A DNA stretch of 64,000 bases from Seongchinamella sediminis (lineage in GTDB: Bacteria > Pseudomonadota > Gammaproteobacteria > Pseudomonadales > Halieaceae), in assembly GCF_003457605.1 (NCBI RefSeq), contig NZ_QRAN01000022.1, positions 1-64,000 on the forward strand. Reading direction: 5' to 3'. Position 1 is the stretch's first letter. Every line of letters begins with the position of its first letter. Under the pieces are notes generated by a model. It saw only the letters and a program-made list of their open reading frames with translations, made no database searches and was not told where the DNA came from. This document shows, in pieces, positions 39,667 to 48,249 of the stretch. The position numbers were made by a program, and so were the translations under genes.

Positions 39667-40704
39667 TCAACCGCTGGCGGATTCTGCCTTGAACAGGGCC
39701 ACCGGCGCCGGCGGGGCACTGTGGCTGGGAGCGGCAAGCAGCGGCTCCGCTGACGAATGGACGAACTTCAATACCTGGCGCGGTAGCTCACCGAGGAATA
39801 CCGGCCTGGTTTGCGGGCTCTTGTAGGGCTCATCGCGAATGTGCTCGTACTGCCGCTGCATGTCCTCGATCAGGGCCGCACGCACTTCCCGGGCCTCACC
39901 GCCGGTAGTCACCCCACCGTGAAACTGGTGGAAGGTTCCCTCTCCCAGCAACACCACGTGCTCGACGCCGGGAAACTCACAGGCCCGCTTGTACAGGTCC
40001 AGGTTGACGAGGCCGCCGCCACGGAGATTGAAACGCGTATCCATGCCACCCAGGGCCGCCCAGATATCCCGGGGAATACTGATACAGTTGCTCTCGCTGT
40101 TGGGACGAAAGAACCCCGCCGCGCAGGAGCCGCTGAAGCAGGCGATATCAAACAGCCCATAGCCATTGGCCGGCCAGCCGCTAGACTCGATCAGCGCCTC
40201 GTCTTCGGCGACGCCGTAGCCCTCGGCCACCGCCTCCTGCTGCAGCTGGTCACCGATGTGGTAGCCGGGCACACTGACCACCGCCTTGGCACTCAGCCGG
40301 TGCCCGCGCAGGATATTGCGCACCACCCCCGGGGTTACCATGCGCGCACCATCGATCATCACGCAGACATGGCGGCCGCGGCTGATACCGACGCCATGAT
40401 TGATCGCGTGTACCGGCGTCGGCTCGCGCTCAGCGCGCAGGTGGTAACTGAAATTGCGCGGCAGGCCGGTGACAAATTTGCGGTCCAGGTTGTTGGCGGA
40501 CTCGTTCTCAACCACGATCACCTCGTAGTCGGATTCCGCGACATCCTGCTGGTATTGCGGCGAGAGCGAATACAGGGTCTTTTCCGCCTGCAACGGCATG
40601 TCGTAGAGAATCACGATTATGCTGAGCGTTGGACCATCGCCGGCGACAGCCGGGCTCGCCGGGGTGCTGCCACCGTTCATTATCTTTCTTATTTGCGTCA
40701 GCAT
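39667..40704 (-). CDS. GT2-family (GT-A fold) glycosyltransferase
   Basis: A 345-residue protein with the GT-A nucleotide-sugar domain: LSIIVILYDMPLQAEKTLYSL at the N-terminus and VCVMIDGARMVTPG carrying the metal-binding aspartate region. No membrane helix is evident. Middle segments (GGMDTRFNLRGGGLVNLDLY) resemble acceptor domains of cell-surface glycan enzymes. It starts ten bases after the sulfotransferase stop, so the pair likely modifies the same glycan. Acceptor unknown. Confidence 0.82.
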   Translation of the reverse strand: MLTQIRKIMNGGSTPASPAVAGDGPTLSIIVILYDMPLQAEKTLYSLSPQYQQDVAESDYEVIVVENESANNLDRKFVTGLPRNFSYHLRAEREPTPVHAINHGVGISRGRHVCVMIDGARMVTPGVVRNILRGHRLSAKAVVSVPGYHIGDQLQQEAVAEGYGVAEDEALIESSGWPANGYGLFDIACFSGSCAAGFFRPNSESNCISIPRDIWAALGGMDTRFNLRGGGLVNLDLYKRACEFPGVEHVVLLGEGTFHQFHGGVTTGGEAREVRAALIEDMQRQYEHIRDEPYKSPQTRPVFLGELPRQVLKFVHSSAEPLLAAPSHSAPPAPVALFKAESASG

Positions 40705-40713
40705 AAGGGGACC

Positions 40714-41448
40714 TCAGGCAGCCAGGCGCTGCAATTTACGGTATAGCCGGCGAATCTTCCATGGCATGGCGCCCTCACTCTCCCGGTGCGCGGACCTCAG
40801 GCTTTCATCGAAAAATTCGCCCTGCCAGGCGCCGGCATCAAAACCCAGGTTAGTGAGCGCCCGCTGCAGTTTGCGCTGGAAACACGATTGCTCGTCGTCA
40901 AAGGTCAGCAGCGGGAAAGGCGCTTCCCGGTACTGGCGCAGCAGCCGGCGATTGTACTGGTACCAGAGCTCCAGGCCCTGGTCAGTGGGCATACCGCTGC
41001 GCTTGGCCAGCGATTGCGCCACCGCCAGCGGATGGCGGAAAATGCCGATGTATTGCAGCTGTGGAAACAATTGTTTCCAGCCCGCCAGGGTTAGCAGCGT
41101 TCGCGGGTCCTTGAAGCCAAAAGGGCTCAGGTCACTGTAGGCGGCAAACAACTCGCGGGCGGCCCGCAGTTCGTTTTCGCGCCAGCTGACTTCGGCCACA
41201 GGGGGACTGTCCCAGGCGGCGTCCACGGAGGCCAACACCCGGTCATTGATGTCCACGATCTGCTGGTTTTCGCGGTTGCCCTTGAGGTTGTGCGGGTTCC
41301 AAGTGTGAATATCACCCATGTGCAGGCCGGCTTCCTGCAGCGACCCGGTCAGGCAACTGGTGCCACTGCGGTGCATGCCCAACACGCAGAGAATACGTTC
41401 AGGAGAAGCTTGCCCTAAGCTGTCTGTCTGCAGGGTACTACTGTTCAC
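40714..41448 (-). CDS. PAPS-dependent sulfotransferase
   Basis: A 244-residue protein of the sulfotransferase fold. The 5'-phosphosulfate loop is GMHRSGTSCLTGSL (near residues 24-37), and the 3'-phosphate site is IFRHPLAVAQSLAKRSG (near 135). It transfers sulfate from PAPS to a hydroxyl, most likely on a glycan because it is coupled to a glycosyltransferase. The start is GTG at 41448 with a weak ribosome binding site; no better internal start is seen. Confidence 0.85.
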   Translation of the reverse strand: MNSSTLQTDSLGQASPERILCVLGMHRSGTSCLTGSLQEAGLHMGDIHTWNPHNLKGNRENQQIVDINDRVLASVDAAWDSPPVAEVSWRENELRAARELFAAYSDLSPFGFKDPRTLLTLAGWKQLFPQLQYIGIFRHPLAVAQSLAKRSGMPTDQGLELWYQYNRRLLRQYREAPFPLLTFDDEQSCFQRKLQRALTNLGFDAGAWQGEFFDESLRSAHRESEGAMPWKIRRLYRKLQRLAA

Positions 41449-41576
41449 GCGGTTTGGGATCCATCGCCTGCCTGGGGGCGAGATTCTTATAATTCAAGTA
41501 CTTACGCGGGAGTATATAGCCAGATGATCCCTGTTGCCAGCTGGGCGGGAGCGGCGCCACTATTCCGCCCATGCGC

Positions 41577-41993
41577 TCACTGGGGACAATCCTTCTCACC
41601 CTGCGCAAAGTCGAGCAACTGCTGCGCCACGCGCTCATCAGGCACGATCACGTTATCCAGACCCAGTTGCTCGCATACTGACAACAGCTCATCGTCCTCC
41701 AGCCGCAGCACCACGCGGTCGAAGCTCATGGACTTGGCCACTACCGCCGCCAACACGTTGGAGGTGTCATCGTCGGACAGGCAGAACAGCAGATCCGTGC
41801 TGTCCGGGTCCATATCCTCCAGCACCCCGGGACGGGCGCCGTCGCCGCAGTAAAAGCTGCAGTCATACTCCTCGTCCAGCCTGTCGATGACCGCCTGGTC
41901 CTTCTCGATGATCACTACCTCGTGGCCCTGGGCCAGAAACGTCCTGGCGGAAGCCATAGCCAGCCTGCTGGCACCGATAATTACAGCTCTCAT
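41577..41993 (-). CDS. Single-domain TrkA-like potassium channel regulator
   Basis: A 138-residue protein equal to one RCK N-terminal (TrkA-N) Rossmann domain. The dinucleotide loop is IIGASRLAMASA, lacking the second and third glycines of GxGxxG. The mid-part has CGDGARPGVLEDMDPDSTD, as in TrkA. The second TrkA repeat and RCK-C domains are missing. The ATG overlaps the trkH stop (ATGA), so it is the partner of TrkH. Nucleotide binding may be altered. Confidence 0.88.
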   Translation of the reverse strand: MRAVIIGASRLAMASARTFLAQGHEVVIIEKDQAVIDRLDEEYDCSFYCGDGARPGVLEDMDPDSTDLLFCLSDDDTSNVLAAVVAKSMSFDRVVLRLEDDELLSVCEQLGLDNVIVPDERVAQQLLDFAQGEKDCPQ

Positions 41994-43441
41994 TTCGTCG
42001 TTCTCCCGTTCAATGCCCGCCTGCGACCAAACCAGCTGCGGGGCGCGAACAACACCAGCATAGCGACAATCTCCACCCGGCCCAGCAGCATGTTAAAGCA
42101 CAGTAGCGCTTTCAGCGCTGGCGGCAAATCTGCACTGGTCACCCCCGCCGACAATCCCACAGTGGCCGTGGCCGAGACCACCTCGAACAGCGAATTCATG
42201 GCCGGATAGCCGCAGGCCAGGAAGACCAGCCATGACAGCAACACAAACAGCAGGAACCAGAATACCAGCGCCACCGCCTCTTCCAGCCGCGAGGCCTCGG
42301 CTCCCTTCTCACCGCGCACATAGACCTTCTCCGGCAGGCTGCTGCGCAGCAGGGCGCGGTAGGCCACCTGCAGCACCACCAGCGCGCGGTCCAGCTTGAT
42401 ACCGCCCGCGGTGGATCCCGCGCCGCCGCCGATGGCCATGAAGGCGCACAGTAACAGCAACATCGCAGGCGGCAGTGTCGCCAGGTCCACGGTACTGAAG
42501 CCGGCGGTGGTCTGGGCGGAAATCGCCAGGGTGGCAAGGTCCGCAAGCGAGGCATCGAGATCGGCGGCCTGGCCCAGAGCCCACAACAGGCTCGATAACA
42601 GCAGCAGCAGGGCGAGTAGCGCATACAGCTGGCTGTCCAGAAATTGTCCACGCCGGGTGTACAAAAGGGAACGGTAATAGAGGTGGAACGACACCGCCCC
42701 CGCTATGCACAGGGCATTGATTACCCACAACTGCGACGCACTGACGCTGGCGAGGCTGGCCTGATAGTTGGCAAAGCCACCGGTAGACAGGGCCGCCATG
42801 CAATGGACAATGGCATCGATCAGACTGGCACCCGCCAGCAACAGGGCGCTAATACCCAGCAGCGTCAGCCCGAGATAGATGATAATCACCCGCCGCGCGT
42901 GGGCACGGGTGCCGCCGACAACATCGTCCATCTCCTGCCTGCTGAAGCCCAGCCTGCTGGCCGAGACGCCGGGTCGGACAAACAGCGCCAGTGCCAGCAC
43001 CACCACTCCAATTCCGCCCACCCATTGCATCCAGGCGCGACCAAACAGGAAGGCCACCGGCCTGTCCGCAAGTTGCAGGGTCGACAGACCGGTGGTGGTA
43101 ACCCCGGACACCGCCTCAAACCAGGCATCGATAAAGGGAATACCGTAGGCCATCACTGGCAGGGCGAGCAGCAGCGAGCTGCTGCTGAACACCAGGGCTA
43201 CCACTACCAGGGCCTCGTTTTTCTGCACCCCGCGGGGGGCAGGCAGGCCGCGTGCTGCCAGCCAGGCAATACCCAGGGCGAGCACGACCAGCGCATATGC
43301 CGGCGCAGCCACGGATTCTGTCGCCCATGCCAGCACCCCGGGAACAATGGTCAGTAGCGCGAGGATTCCATACATGTCCCCCAGCAGGCGCGCCACCACC
43401 GCTGGCCGGACCGAGAACTGCATCGCGCTGTATTTACCCAC
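41990..43441 (-). CDS. TrkH-family potassium uptake transporter
   Basis: A 483-residue inner-membrane K+ channel-like protein. Four selectivity-filter loops are visible: VTTTGLSTL, LSTGGFANYQ, TTAGFSTVD and TATVGLSAGV. Many transmembrane helices span the protein. The start is GTG with GGGAG nine bases upstream; an ATG six codons in (MQFSVRPAVV) is an alternative. It overlaps the single-domain TrkA gene. Loss of the usual TrkA tail suggests different ligand control. Confidence 0.92.
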   Translation of the reverse strand: MGKYSAMQFSVRPAVVARLLGDMYGILALLTIVPGVLAWATESVAAPAYALVVLALGIAWLAARGLPAPRGVQKNEALVVVALVFSSSSLLLALPVMAYGIPFIDAWFEAVSGVTTTGLSTLQLADRPVAFLFGRAWMQWVGGIGVVVLALALFVRPGVSASRLGFSRQEMDDVVGGTRAHARRVIIIYLGLTLLGISALLLAGASLIDAIVHCMAALSTGGFANYQASLASVSASQLWVINALCIAGAVSFHLYYRSLLYTRRGQFLDSQLYALLALLLLLSSLLWALGQAADLDASLADLATLAISAQTTAGFSTVDLATLPPAMLLLLCAFMAIGGGAGSTAGGIKLDRALVVLQVAYRALLRSSLPEKVYVRGEKGAEASRLEEAVALVFWFLLFVLLSWLVFLACGYPAMNSLFEVVSATATVGLSAGVTSADLPPALKALLCFNMLLGRVEIVAMLVLFAPRSWFGRRRALNGRTTK

Positions 43442-43509
43442 TTGCCGCTACTCCCTGGCGCTACCGGTGGCCCGGCCCGGTTATCCTGGGCGATGGCGCG
43501 GCGACTGGT

Positions 43510-43695
43510 TTAATTGGACATTTCGTCCGCTTTCTTTTCCACTTCGTCGGCGGCTTCCTCTACCGAGTCAACCACTTCCCCGTAGCCCTCGTCGATCTTC
43601 TCTCCCGCCTCTTCCATCGGCCCATCGTTGCTGTCGCAGGCTGACAATGACAGGGCGAGCAGTGTCGAGGCAAAAATCGTGCTTAACTTCTTCAT
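43510..43695 (-). CDS. Small acidic lipoprotein
   Basis: A 61-residue lipoprotein: signal peptide MKKLSTIFASTLLALSLSAC with lipobox LSAC, then a highly acidic, helix-prone chain (EEAADEVEKKADEMSN). The AGGAG site seven bases before the ATG is strong. It lies between trkH and the PLDc_N gene. No recognised family; the charge and coiled-coil-like pattern are its only visible features. It may be an envelope stress or osmoadaptation lipoprotein. Confidence 0.78.
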   Translation of the reverse strand: MKKLSTIFASTLLALSLSACDSNDGPMEEAGEKIDEGYGEVVDSVEEAADEVEKKADEMSN

Positions 43696-43785
43696 TCTAG
43701 TACTCCTTTTGGTTTAAGGCGCCGGCGATCAGTGCAGATCGCGGCGCACGGGTGGCGCAGTTGGCGCCATTACGGGCCTGGTGGC

Positions 43786-43974
43786 TCAGGCGGCCCGGCT
43801 GCGGGGGCCGAGAAAGAACCAGATGATCACGCCGATGACCGGCAACAGCAGGATCACCAGCGTCCATACCAGCTTCGATCCGGGGCTGGTGGCAGAGCCG
43901 AGAATGTTAATGATGGCCCAGATGTCCAGTATCAACACCAACAGCCCTACAATACCCGTTACTTCTATACCCAT
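43786..43974 (-). CDS. Small membrane protein, PLDc_N domain
   Basis: A 62-residue protein with two predicted membrane helices: TGIVGLLVLILDIWAIINIL and KLVWTLVILLLPVIGVIIWF, then a short basic GPRSRAA tail. This matches the PLDc_N domain (cardiolipin synthase N-terminal domain, found alone in many small proteins). The ATG is preceded by GGGAGAAACT. Its long upstream reading frame is not used. Function unknown; it may associate with phospholipid metabolism. Confidence 0.85.
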   Translation of the reverse strand: MGIEVTGIVGLLVLILDIWAIINILGSATSPGSKLVWTLVILLLPVIGVIIWFFLGPRSRAA

Positions 43975-44017
43975 GATAGTTTCTCCCTGGTCTGGCGAGT
44001 TGCGAGACAGTAGGCGC

Positions 44018-45523
44018 TCACGCGCTCTCTGTTTCTTCACTTTCAGCCGCCGAGGCAGCCCTGGCGGGCGGCAGCGGCGGCGCGTTACCGTCCTTGTCGA
44101 CACCGAAGTACAGCGTCTGGTGTGGGAACGGAATTTCGATATTGCGTTCATCAAAAGCGATTTTGATACGCCGGTTAAACTCCCTGCCGACGCGCCATTT
44201 TTCCCGCCCCGCCGTCTTGGTGCGGGCCTTTATCACAACCGCGCTATCCGCAAATTCATCCACCCCGAGAACCTCCAGCGGCTCAAGGATGTCGTCGGCG
44301 AAGTCATCGCTGCTGCGCATGTCCTCGTCGATCGCCTTCAGGCACTCGACCACCTCGTCGGTATCCTCCCGGTAGGCCACGCCCACGTTGAGCAGGTAAT
44401 AACTGTAGTCCTTGGTGAGGTTGTCGACAATGTCGATCGCGCTGAAAGGCACTGTGTGAACCGTGCCCTCGAGGGATCTCAGCTCCAGTTTGCGCATCGA
44501 GATGTGGGTGACGAAGCCTGTCCGGCCCGCCACGGTGACGACATCATCCTTCTGCAGGAGGTCCTCGATAATGATCGTAAACCCGGTGAGAAAGTCCTTG
44601 ACCAGTGTCTGGGCGCCAAAGCCGACGGCGATACCGAGCACACCGGCGCCAGCGAGCAGCGGCATGACATCGATACCCAGCTCCGAGAGGATGACCAGCG
44701 ACGACAGCAGCACCAGGACGAAGGTCAGCACATTGCGCACCACCGGCAGCACGGTCATCACCCGGCGATTGTTCAAGCCGTCCTTGCGCTCAGCGAGCGA
44801 CTCGAGCAGCGCATTGATCACTTCCCAGATCAGCAGGAAGAGGAGCACGACCAGCAACACAGCAACAGTAGTCTGGGCAACGGTTACCATGCCCTGGCTC
44901 ACTGTCGACTGGTAGTGCTGGTCAAAAACGATAACCGCCAGGGCATAGAACCAGGCCACCCCGCTGAGGATATAGCCGGCCTGGCGCTGCCAGCTGAAGA
45001 CGGAGGAAAGTCGCGAGTTCGACAGGCCGAGCCGCTGCCGCATACTGTCCAGCTGCCTGTTGAACAGCCGCGAAAGCCAGGCGTTGCCCAGGGCCAGGCA
45101 GATGGCCAGCAGCGAGCACACCGCCAGCGCCACAATTTTCCCGATGCTGCTGGCGCGCACGTCGGATTCGGACAACAGCGCCAGGTAATTCTTGATGAAC
45201 TTGCCCACCCGCTGGTCGAGCTTCAGGGCCTCACTGATTTCCAGACCCTCCCCTGCCCCCTGCTGTTCAGACAGACTATTCAGGGCCTTCAGCCGGGACA
45301 CAAAGGCTTCCCGCCGCTGGGGATCCTCCAGGGTCGCCAGTAGCTGGTCGATTTCCTGCTGCGACGGCGCCGAGCCCGACACCGACTGGGGCAGAGCGTC
45401 CTGCTGCGCGCGCAACGGCAGGGCGCACAGCAGCATCAGCAGAACGGGCACCAGCAGCGTCCGCACCCAGCCGCTTGCGGACCGGGGGCGCGATGATGGC
45501 GCGATCATGGTAAGACTATTCAT
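44018..45523 (-). CDS. MscS-family mechanosensitive ion channel
   Basis: A 501-residue protein with a signal peptide, a coiled N-terminal domain, several membrane helices (about 115-270) and the MscS pore and beta domain: AGAGVLGIAVGFGAQTLVKDFLTG (pore helix) and GDxxxx-like GRTGFVTHISMRKLELRSLEG. Such large MscS proteins gate in hypo-osmotic shock. The ATG at 45523 was chosen over a TTG one codon earlier. It is next to TrkH and the small membrane proteins, an osmotic homeostasis neighbourhood. Confidence 0.9.
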   Translation of the reverse strand: MNSLTMIAPSSRPRSASGWVRTLLVPVLLMLLCALPLRAQQDALPQSVSGSAPSQQEIDQLLATLEDPQRREAFVSRLKALNSLSEQQGAGEGLEISEALKLDQRVGKFIKNYLALLSESDVRASSIGKIVALAVCSLLAICLALGNAWLSRLFNRQLDSMRQRLGLSNSRLSSVFSWQRQAGYILSGVAWFYALAVIVFDQHYQSTVSQGMVTVAQTTVAVLLVVLLFLLIWEVINALLESLAERKDGLNNRRVMTVLPVVRNVLTFVLVLLSSLVILSELGIDVMPLLAGAGVLGIAVGFGAQTLVKDFLTGFTIIIEDLLQKDDVVTVAGRTGFVTHISMRKLELRSLEGTVHTVPFSAIDIVDNLTKDYSYYLLNVGVAYREDTDEVVECLKAIDEDMRSSDDFADDILEPLEVLGVDEFADSAVVIKARTKTAGREKWRVGREFNRRIKIAFDERNIEIPFPHQTLYFGVDKDGNAPPLPPARAASAAESEETESA

Positions 45524-45572
45524 CAATGAAAGTGGCTACAAAAGCTGGCCGCCGGTCAAACCCGGCAGCCTC

Positions 45573-45962
45573 TCATCCGCCTTGCGCGGCGTCGCTCAGG
45601 CGATGCTTGAGCCAGTCAAGGTCAAACTTCAGCGGGTTGCTGATGTAGTCCTGCGGGTTATCGTTGATATCCTGCAGAAATTCAGTCGACACCTTCCAGT
45701 CGATGTCCGGCGCATCCTTGCCGCGGGACACCATCTCAAAGCGCTTGTTGTGCAGCCGGATCGTGTAGTAGTCGAAGGGCTTCTCCGGGTCGTCGGCGTA
45801 CACTGCAACGCCGAACTTGCGACCCGCTGTCTGGCCGTCGACCAGCGCCAGCAGATCCTTCAACACTGGCTTGTCACGGAAATTTTCCATCGATTTGTTG
45901 AGCACATCGAGGGCACCCAGGAACATGTCGTAACTGTCGTGGCTTTCCTGCTTGTCTGTCAT
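45573..45962 (-). CDS. Conserved hypothetical protein (possibly SCP2-like fold)
   Basis: A 129-residue soluble protein with no signal peptide. The C-terminal half (KRFEMVSRGKDAPDIDWKV and LKFDLDWLKHRL) is reminiscent of SCP2/sterol-carrier domains, which is a weak guess. It lies upstream of the MscS gene on the same strand with AGAGG before its ATG. Function unknown. Confidence 0.7.
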   Translation of the reverse strand: MTDKQESHDSYDMFLGALDVLNKSMENFRDKPVLKDLLALVDGQTAGRKFGVAVYADDPEKPFDYYTIRLHNKRFEMVSRGKDAPDIDWKVSTEFLQDINDNPQDYISNPLKFDLDWLKHRLSDAAQGG

Positions 45963-46327
45963 GTGAAGTACCTCTGTTCAAATCAAGTGTCCGACGCTTT
46001 CCGTCGGGCAGCGAACGCTTCACCGCACTGAGGTCACTGCAAAGGCCATGCCAGAGGTGGGAAAAGCCTGTTTACAGGCGGGAAAGCGGCAGCAGCCGGC
46101 GCATGGCCAGCGCAGCACGCGGCCCGGTTTGGGCAAGACTTACAAAACAGTCGGAAAAGCTTACCGGCACCGGCGCCTCACACAGCCTTCCAGCCCCCGG
46201 GCAGCGGTTAACAGCGCTGGCACACTTAGTGCTTGTTACCGACAGGTGATGGGCGAGCAAGGCCCGTGGAGGCTGGCAGGGCAAGAGATCGACAGACTGG
46301 CACGTGTGCCGGTGGAGGTAATCGACT
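45963..46327. other. Spacer upstream of the PRC-barrel gene, with sigma-54 promoter
   Basis: About 365 bases between two divergent genes. It contains the sigma-54 promoter at 46218-46234 and a 12-base inverted repeat GGCACGTGTGCC (46299-46310) just before the ribosome binding site. I see no protein-coding frame I would support. Confidence 0.5.
46218..46234 (+). promoter_or_regulatory. Sigma-54 (-24/-12) promoter of the PRC-barrel gene
   Basis: TGGCACACTTAGTGCTT fits the sigma-54 consensus TGGCAC-N5-TTGC with one mismatch and the required GG-N10-GC spacing. It reads towards the PRC-barrel gene, which is convergent with a sigma-54 activator gene. Confidence 0.75.
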
Positions 46328-46612
46328 TTGATGAGAGAACAACTGGCAACCAGGACACGGCACACGGTGAGGATGCGCCTGCCCCAGACCTGGGAACTGC
46401 TCGGGCTGCACGGCCAGGCCCTGGGGCGGGTGGACGCCTGCGGCGTTGACCTGCAGACAGGCAGGATCAGCTATCTGATCCTGGAGACGCCCTGGCAGAC
46501 CCTCAGTATTCCGTGGCAGGCCGTTCACGTGGACAACCGGCACAACCGCTTCCAACTGCACGGCAAACCCCGCGGCCTGCCGTGTAAACAAGCTCAGGAT
46601 TCCTCTTCGTAG
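46328..46612 (+). CDS. PRC-barrel domain protein
   Basis: A 94-residue protein. The core (LLGLHGQALGRVDACGVD and ISYLILETPWQTLSIPWQAVHVD) is a PRC-barrel-like beta domain, a fold used in ribosome maturation and photosynthetic reaction centre subunits and often seen as a stress-responsive single domain. The start is TTG or ATG three bases later; GGAGG lies nine bases before the TTG. It has a sigma-54 promoter and overlaps the 3' end of the regulator gene. Confidence 0.75.
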   Translation: MMREQLATRTRHTVRMRLPQTWELLGLHGQALGRVDACGVDLQTGRISYLILETPWQTLSIPWQAVHVDNRHNRFQLHGKPRGLPCKQAQDSSS

Positions 46613-47940
46613 GATTTCAGCCGGTTGTAAAGCGTCTTGATACTGACTCCCAGTTTGTCGGCCGCCTTCGCCTTGTCGTACTCGACCTGCTCCAGCGTCG
46701 CGATAATCAGTTTCCTTTCCATCTCCGCGATCGTCGTGCCCACTGGCACCGACACCATGTCTTCCGCCACGCTCATTCCGCGGCCCTGTTCCCGAATCGC
46801 CTGCGCCAGCTCCTCGTCGATGGAGGACTCCGACATAATGTAGGCCCGCTCGACAAGGTGACGAAGCTCGCGCACATTACCGGGCCACTCGTAATCCTCC
46901 AGCACCTGGTGAGCGCCATCGGTGAGCACCAGCGCAGTACCGTGTTTTTCATTGAGTTCACGAAGAAAGTACTGGGCGAGCCCGGGAATATCGGCGCCGC
47001 GCCGGCGCAGGGGCGGCACCCGGACCGGGAACTGGGCGAGCCGGTAAAAGAGGTCCTCCCGCATCCGGCCCTCGCGCACCGCCTCGTCCGGGGAACGGTT
47101 GCAGGCTGAAATCACCCGCACGTCCAGCTTGATCAATTGTTCCGAACCCAGCCTGCGTAAGGTCCGGGTTTCCAGCACCCGCAGCAGCTTGGCCTGGAGC
47201 TCAACATCCATCTCGGTAATTTCGTCCAGTAACAGCGTGCCCCCGTCCGCCCGCTCGAAGTAGCCGCGGTGGCGCTGGGCGGCGCCGCTGAAGGCGCCCT
47301 TTTCGTGGCCGAACAGCTCACTCTCGAGCAGGCTCTCCGGTACGGCGGCACAGTTGAATGCCACATAGGGGCCGTTGCGCCGTGCCGACATAAGGTGGGT
47401 GGTGTGGGCAACCAGTTCCTTGCCAGTGCCGCTTTCACCGACGATCATCAGGCTGGCCTCGGTCTGGGCGACCTTGCGCACCTGCCGGTAGAGTTTACGC
47501 ATACCCCGGGAACTGCCGCGCAGCATGCCGAACTGGTCGATCGCCTGGACCTCGGACTGCTCTGCATCGCCCCCGTCGCTGGCAGCCTCGGCGGCGATAT
47601 CCTCCAGCAATTGTTGCAGGCTTTCACTGTCTCCCGGCTTACAGAAGTAGTAACTGGCGCCCATGCGGATGGCCCGGTCCGCCGCTTCCGGCGCGTCGGT
47701 ACCGCTCATGACGAATACTTCCGTGGACTCGAAGACCTCGGGGGCCAACAGCGGATTACTGGCAGCGGACGAATCGACGCCGAGTTCGCAAAAGATCAGC
47801 TCATAGCCACAGGCATCCTCAACAGCGATATCGCCCACACAAGCACCGGAGTCGACACTGAATCCGCAGGACTGCGCCAGTTGCTCGAGGCTGCTGCGAT
47901 GGGCCGCATCGCTGTCGACGACCAGACAGCGCGGGCTCAA
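46594..47940 (-). CDS. Sigma-54-dependent transcriptional activator with degenerate receiver domain
   Basis: A 448-residue NtrC-type protein. The receiver-like domain (1-115) keeps Asp9/Asp11 and Lys101, but Glu52 (IFCELGVDSS) replaces the phospho-accepting Asp. The AAA+ domain (about 140-375) has Walker A GESGTGKE, the sigma-54 loop GAFSGA (Thr to Ser) and TLLLDEITEMD. A Fis-type HTH (AADKLGVSIKTLYNRLK) ends it. The start is TTG. No histidine kinase gene is nearby. The convergent PRC-barrel gene has a sigma-54 promoter and is the obvious candidate target. Confidence 0.88.
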   Translation of the reverse strand: MSPRCLVVDSDAAHRSSLEQLAQSCGFSVDSGACVGDIAVEDACGYELIFCELGVDSSAASNPLLAPEVFESTEVFVMSGTDAPEAADRAIRMGASYYFCKPGDSESLQQLLEDIAAEAASDGGDAEQSEVQAIDQFGMLRGSSRGMRKLYRQVRKVAQTEASLMIVGESGTGKELVAHTTHLMSARRNGPYVAFNCAAVPESLLESELFGHEKGAFSGAAQRHRGYFERADGGTLLLDEITEMDVELQAKLLRVLETRTLRRLGSEQLIKLDVRVISACNRSPDEAVREGRMREDLFYRLAQFPVRVPPLRRRGADIPGLAQYFLRELNEKHGTALVLTDGAHQVLEDYEWPGNVRELRHLVERAYIMSESSIDEELAQAIREQGRGMSVAEDMVSVPVGTTIAEMERKLIIATLEQVEYDKAKAADKLGVSIKTLYNRLKSYEEES

Positions 47941-48249
47941 TGGGCGACCGCCAGGACCGGCTTACCATGCCGGTTGTGCAGACGCGGGGTAGCCCGGCGT
48001 ACTCGCCGCCGGCGCCTGGTAGGGGTGTTAGTTGTCATAGGGTTTCTCACCTGGCTGCAAACTGCGGGGCGGCCTGCTCGGGCCATTGCCGCTATCCGCG
48101 GCCAGTATAGAGCAAAAGCAGGCGCGACTGATGACCCGATTGCCAGGGGTTGGCCCGGAAAGCAGCGCTGCTATACTTCAGGCGGCCCTGTCGACCAAAC
48201 CAACAGGCCAAAGCGCGACCACGACCACTGCAAAGGAGCAAGACTGACG
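47941..48249. other. Divergent spacer: sigma-54 activator / EncFtn
   Basis: About 309 bases between the activator start and the EncFtn gene. Contains the EncFtn promoter (48150-48177). The palindromic CTATCCGCGGCCAGTATAG stretch near 48090 could be part of the other promoter. No protein gene seen. Confidence 0.45.
48150..48177 (+). promoter_or_regulatory. Probable sigma-70 promoter of the EncFtn gene
   Basis: TTGGCC (48150-48155) and TATACT (48172-48177) are spaced by 16 bases, about 70 bases upstream of the EncFtn ATG. Confidence 0.55.

Noticed and set aside
46048-46449. 133-codon ORF in the sigma-54 spacer
   Set aside because: No family match, unusual composition, and it overlaps the promoter and the PRC-barrel gene.
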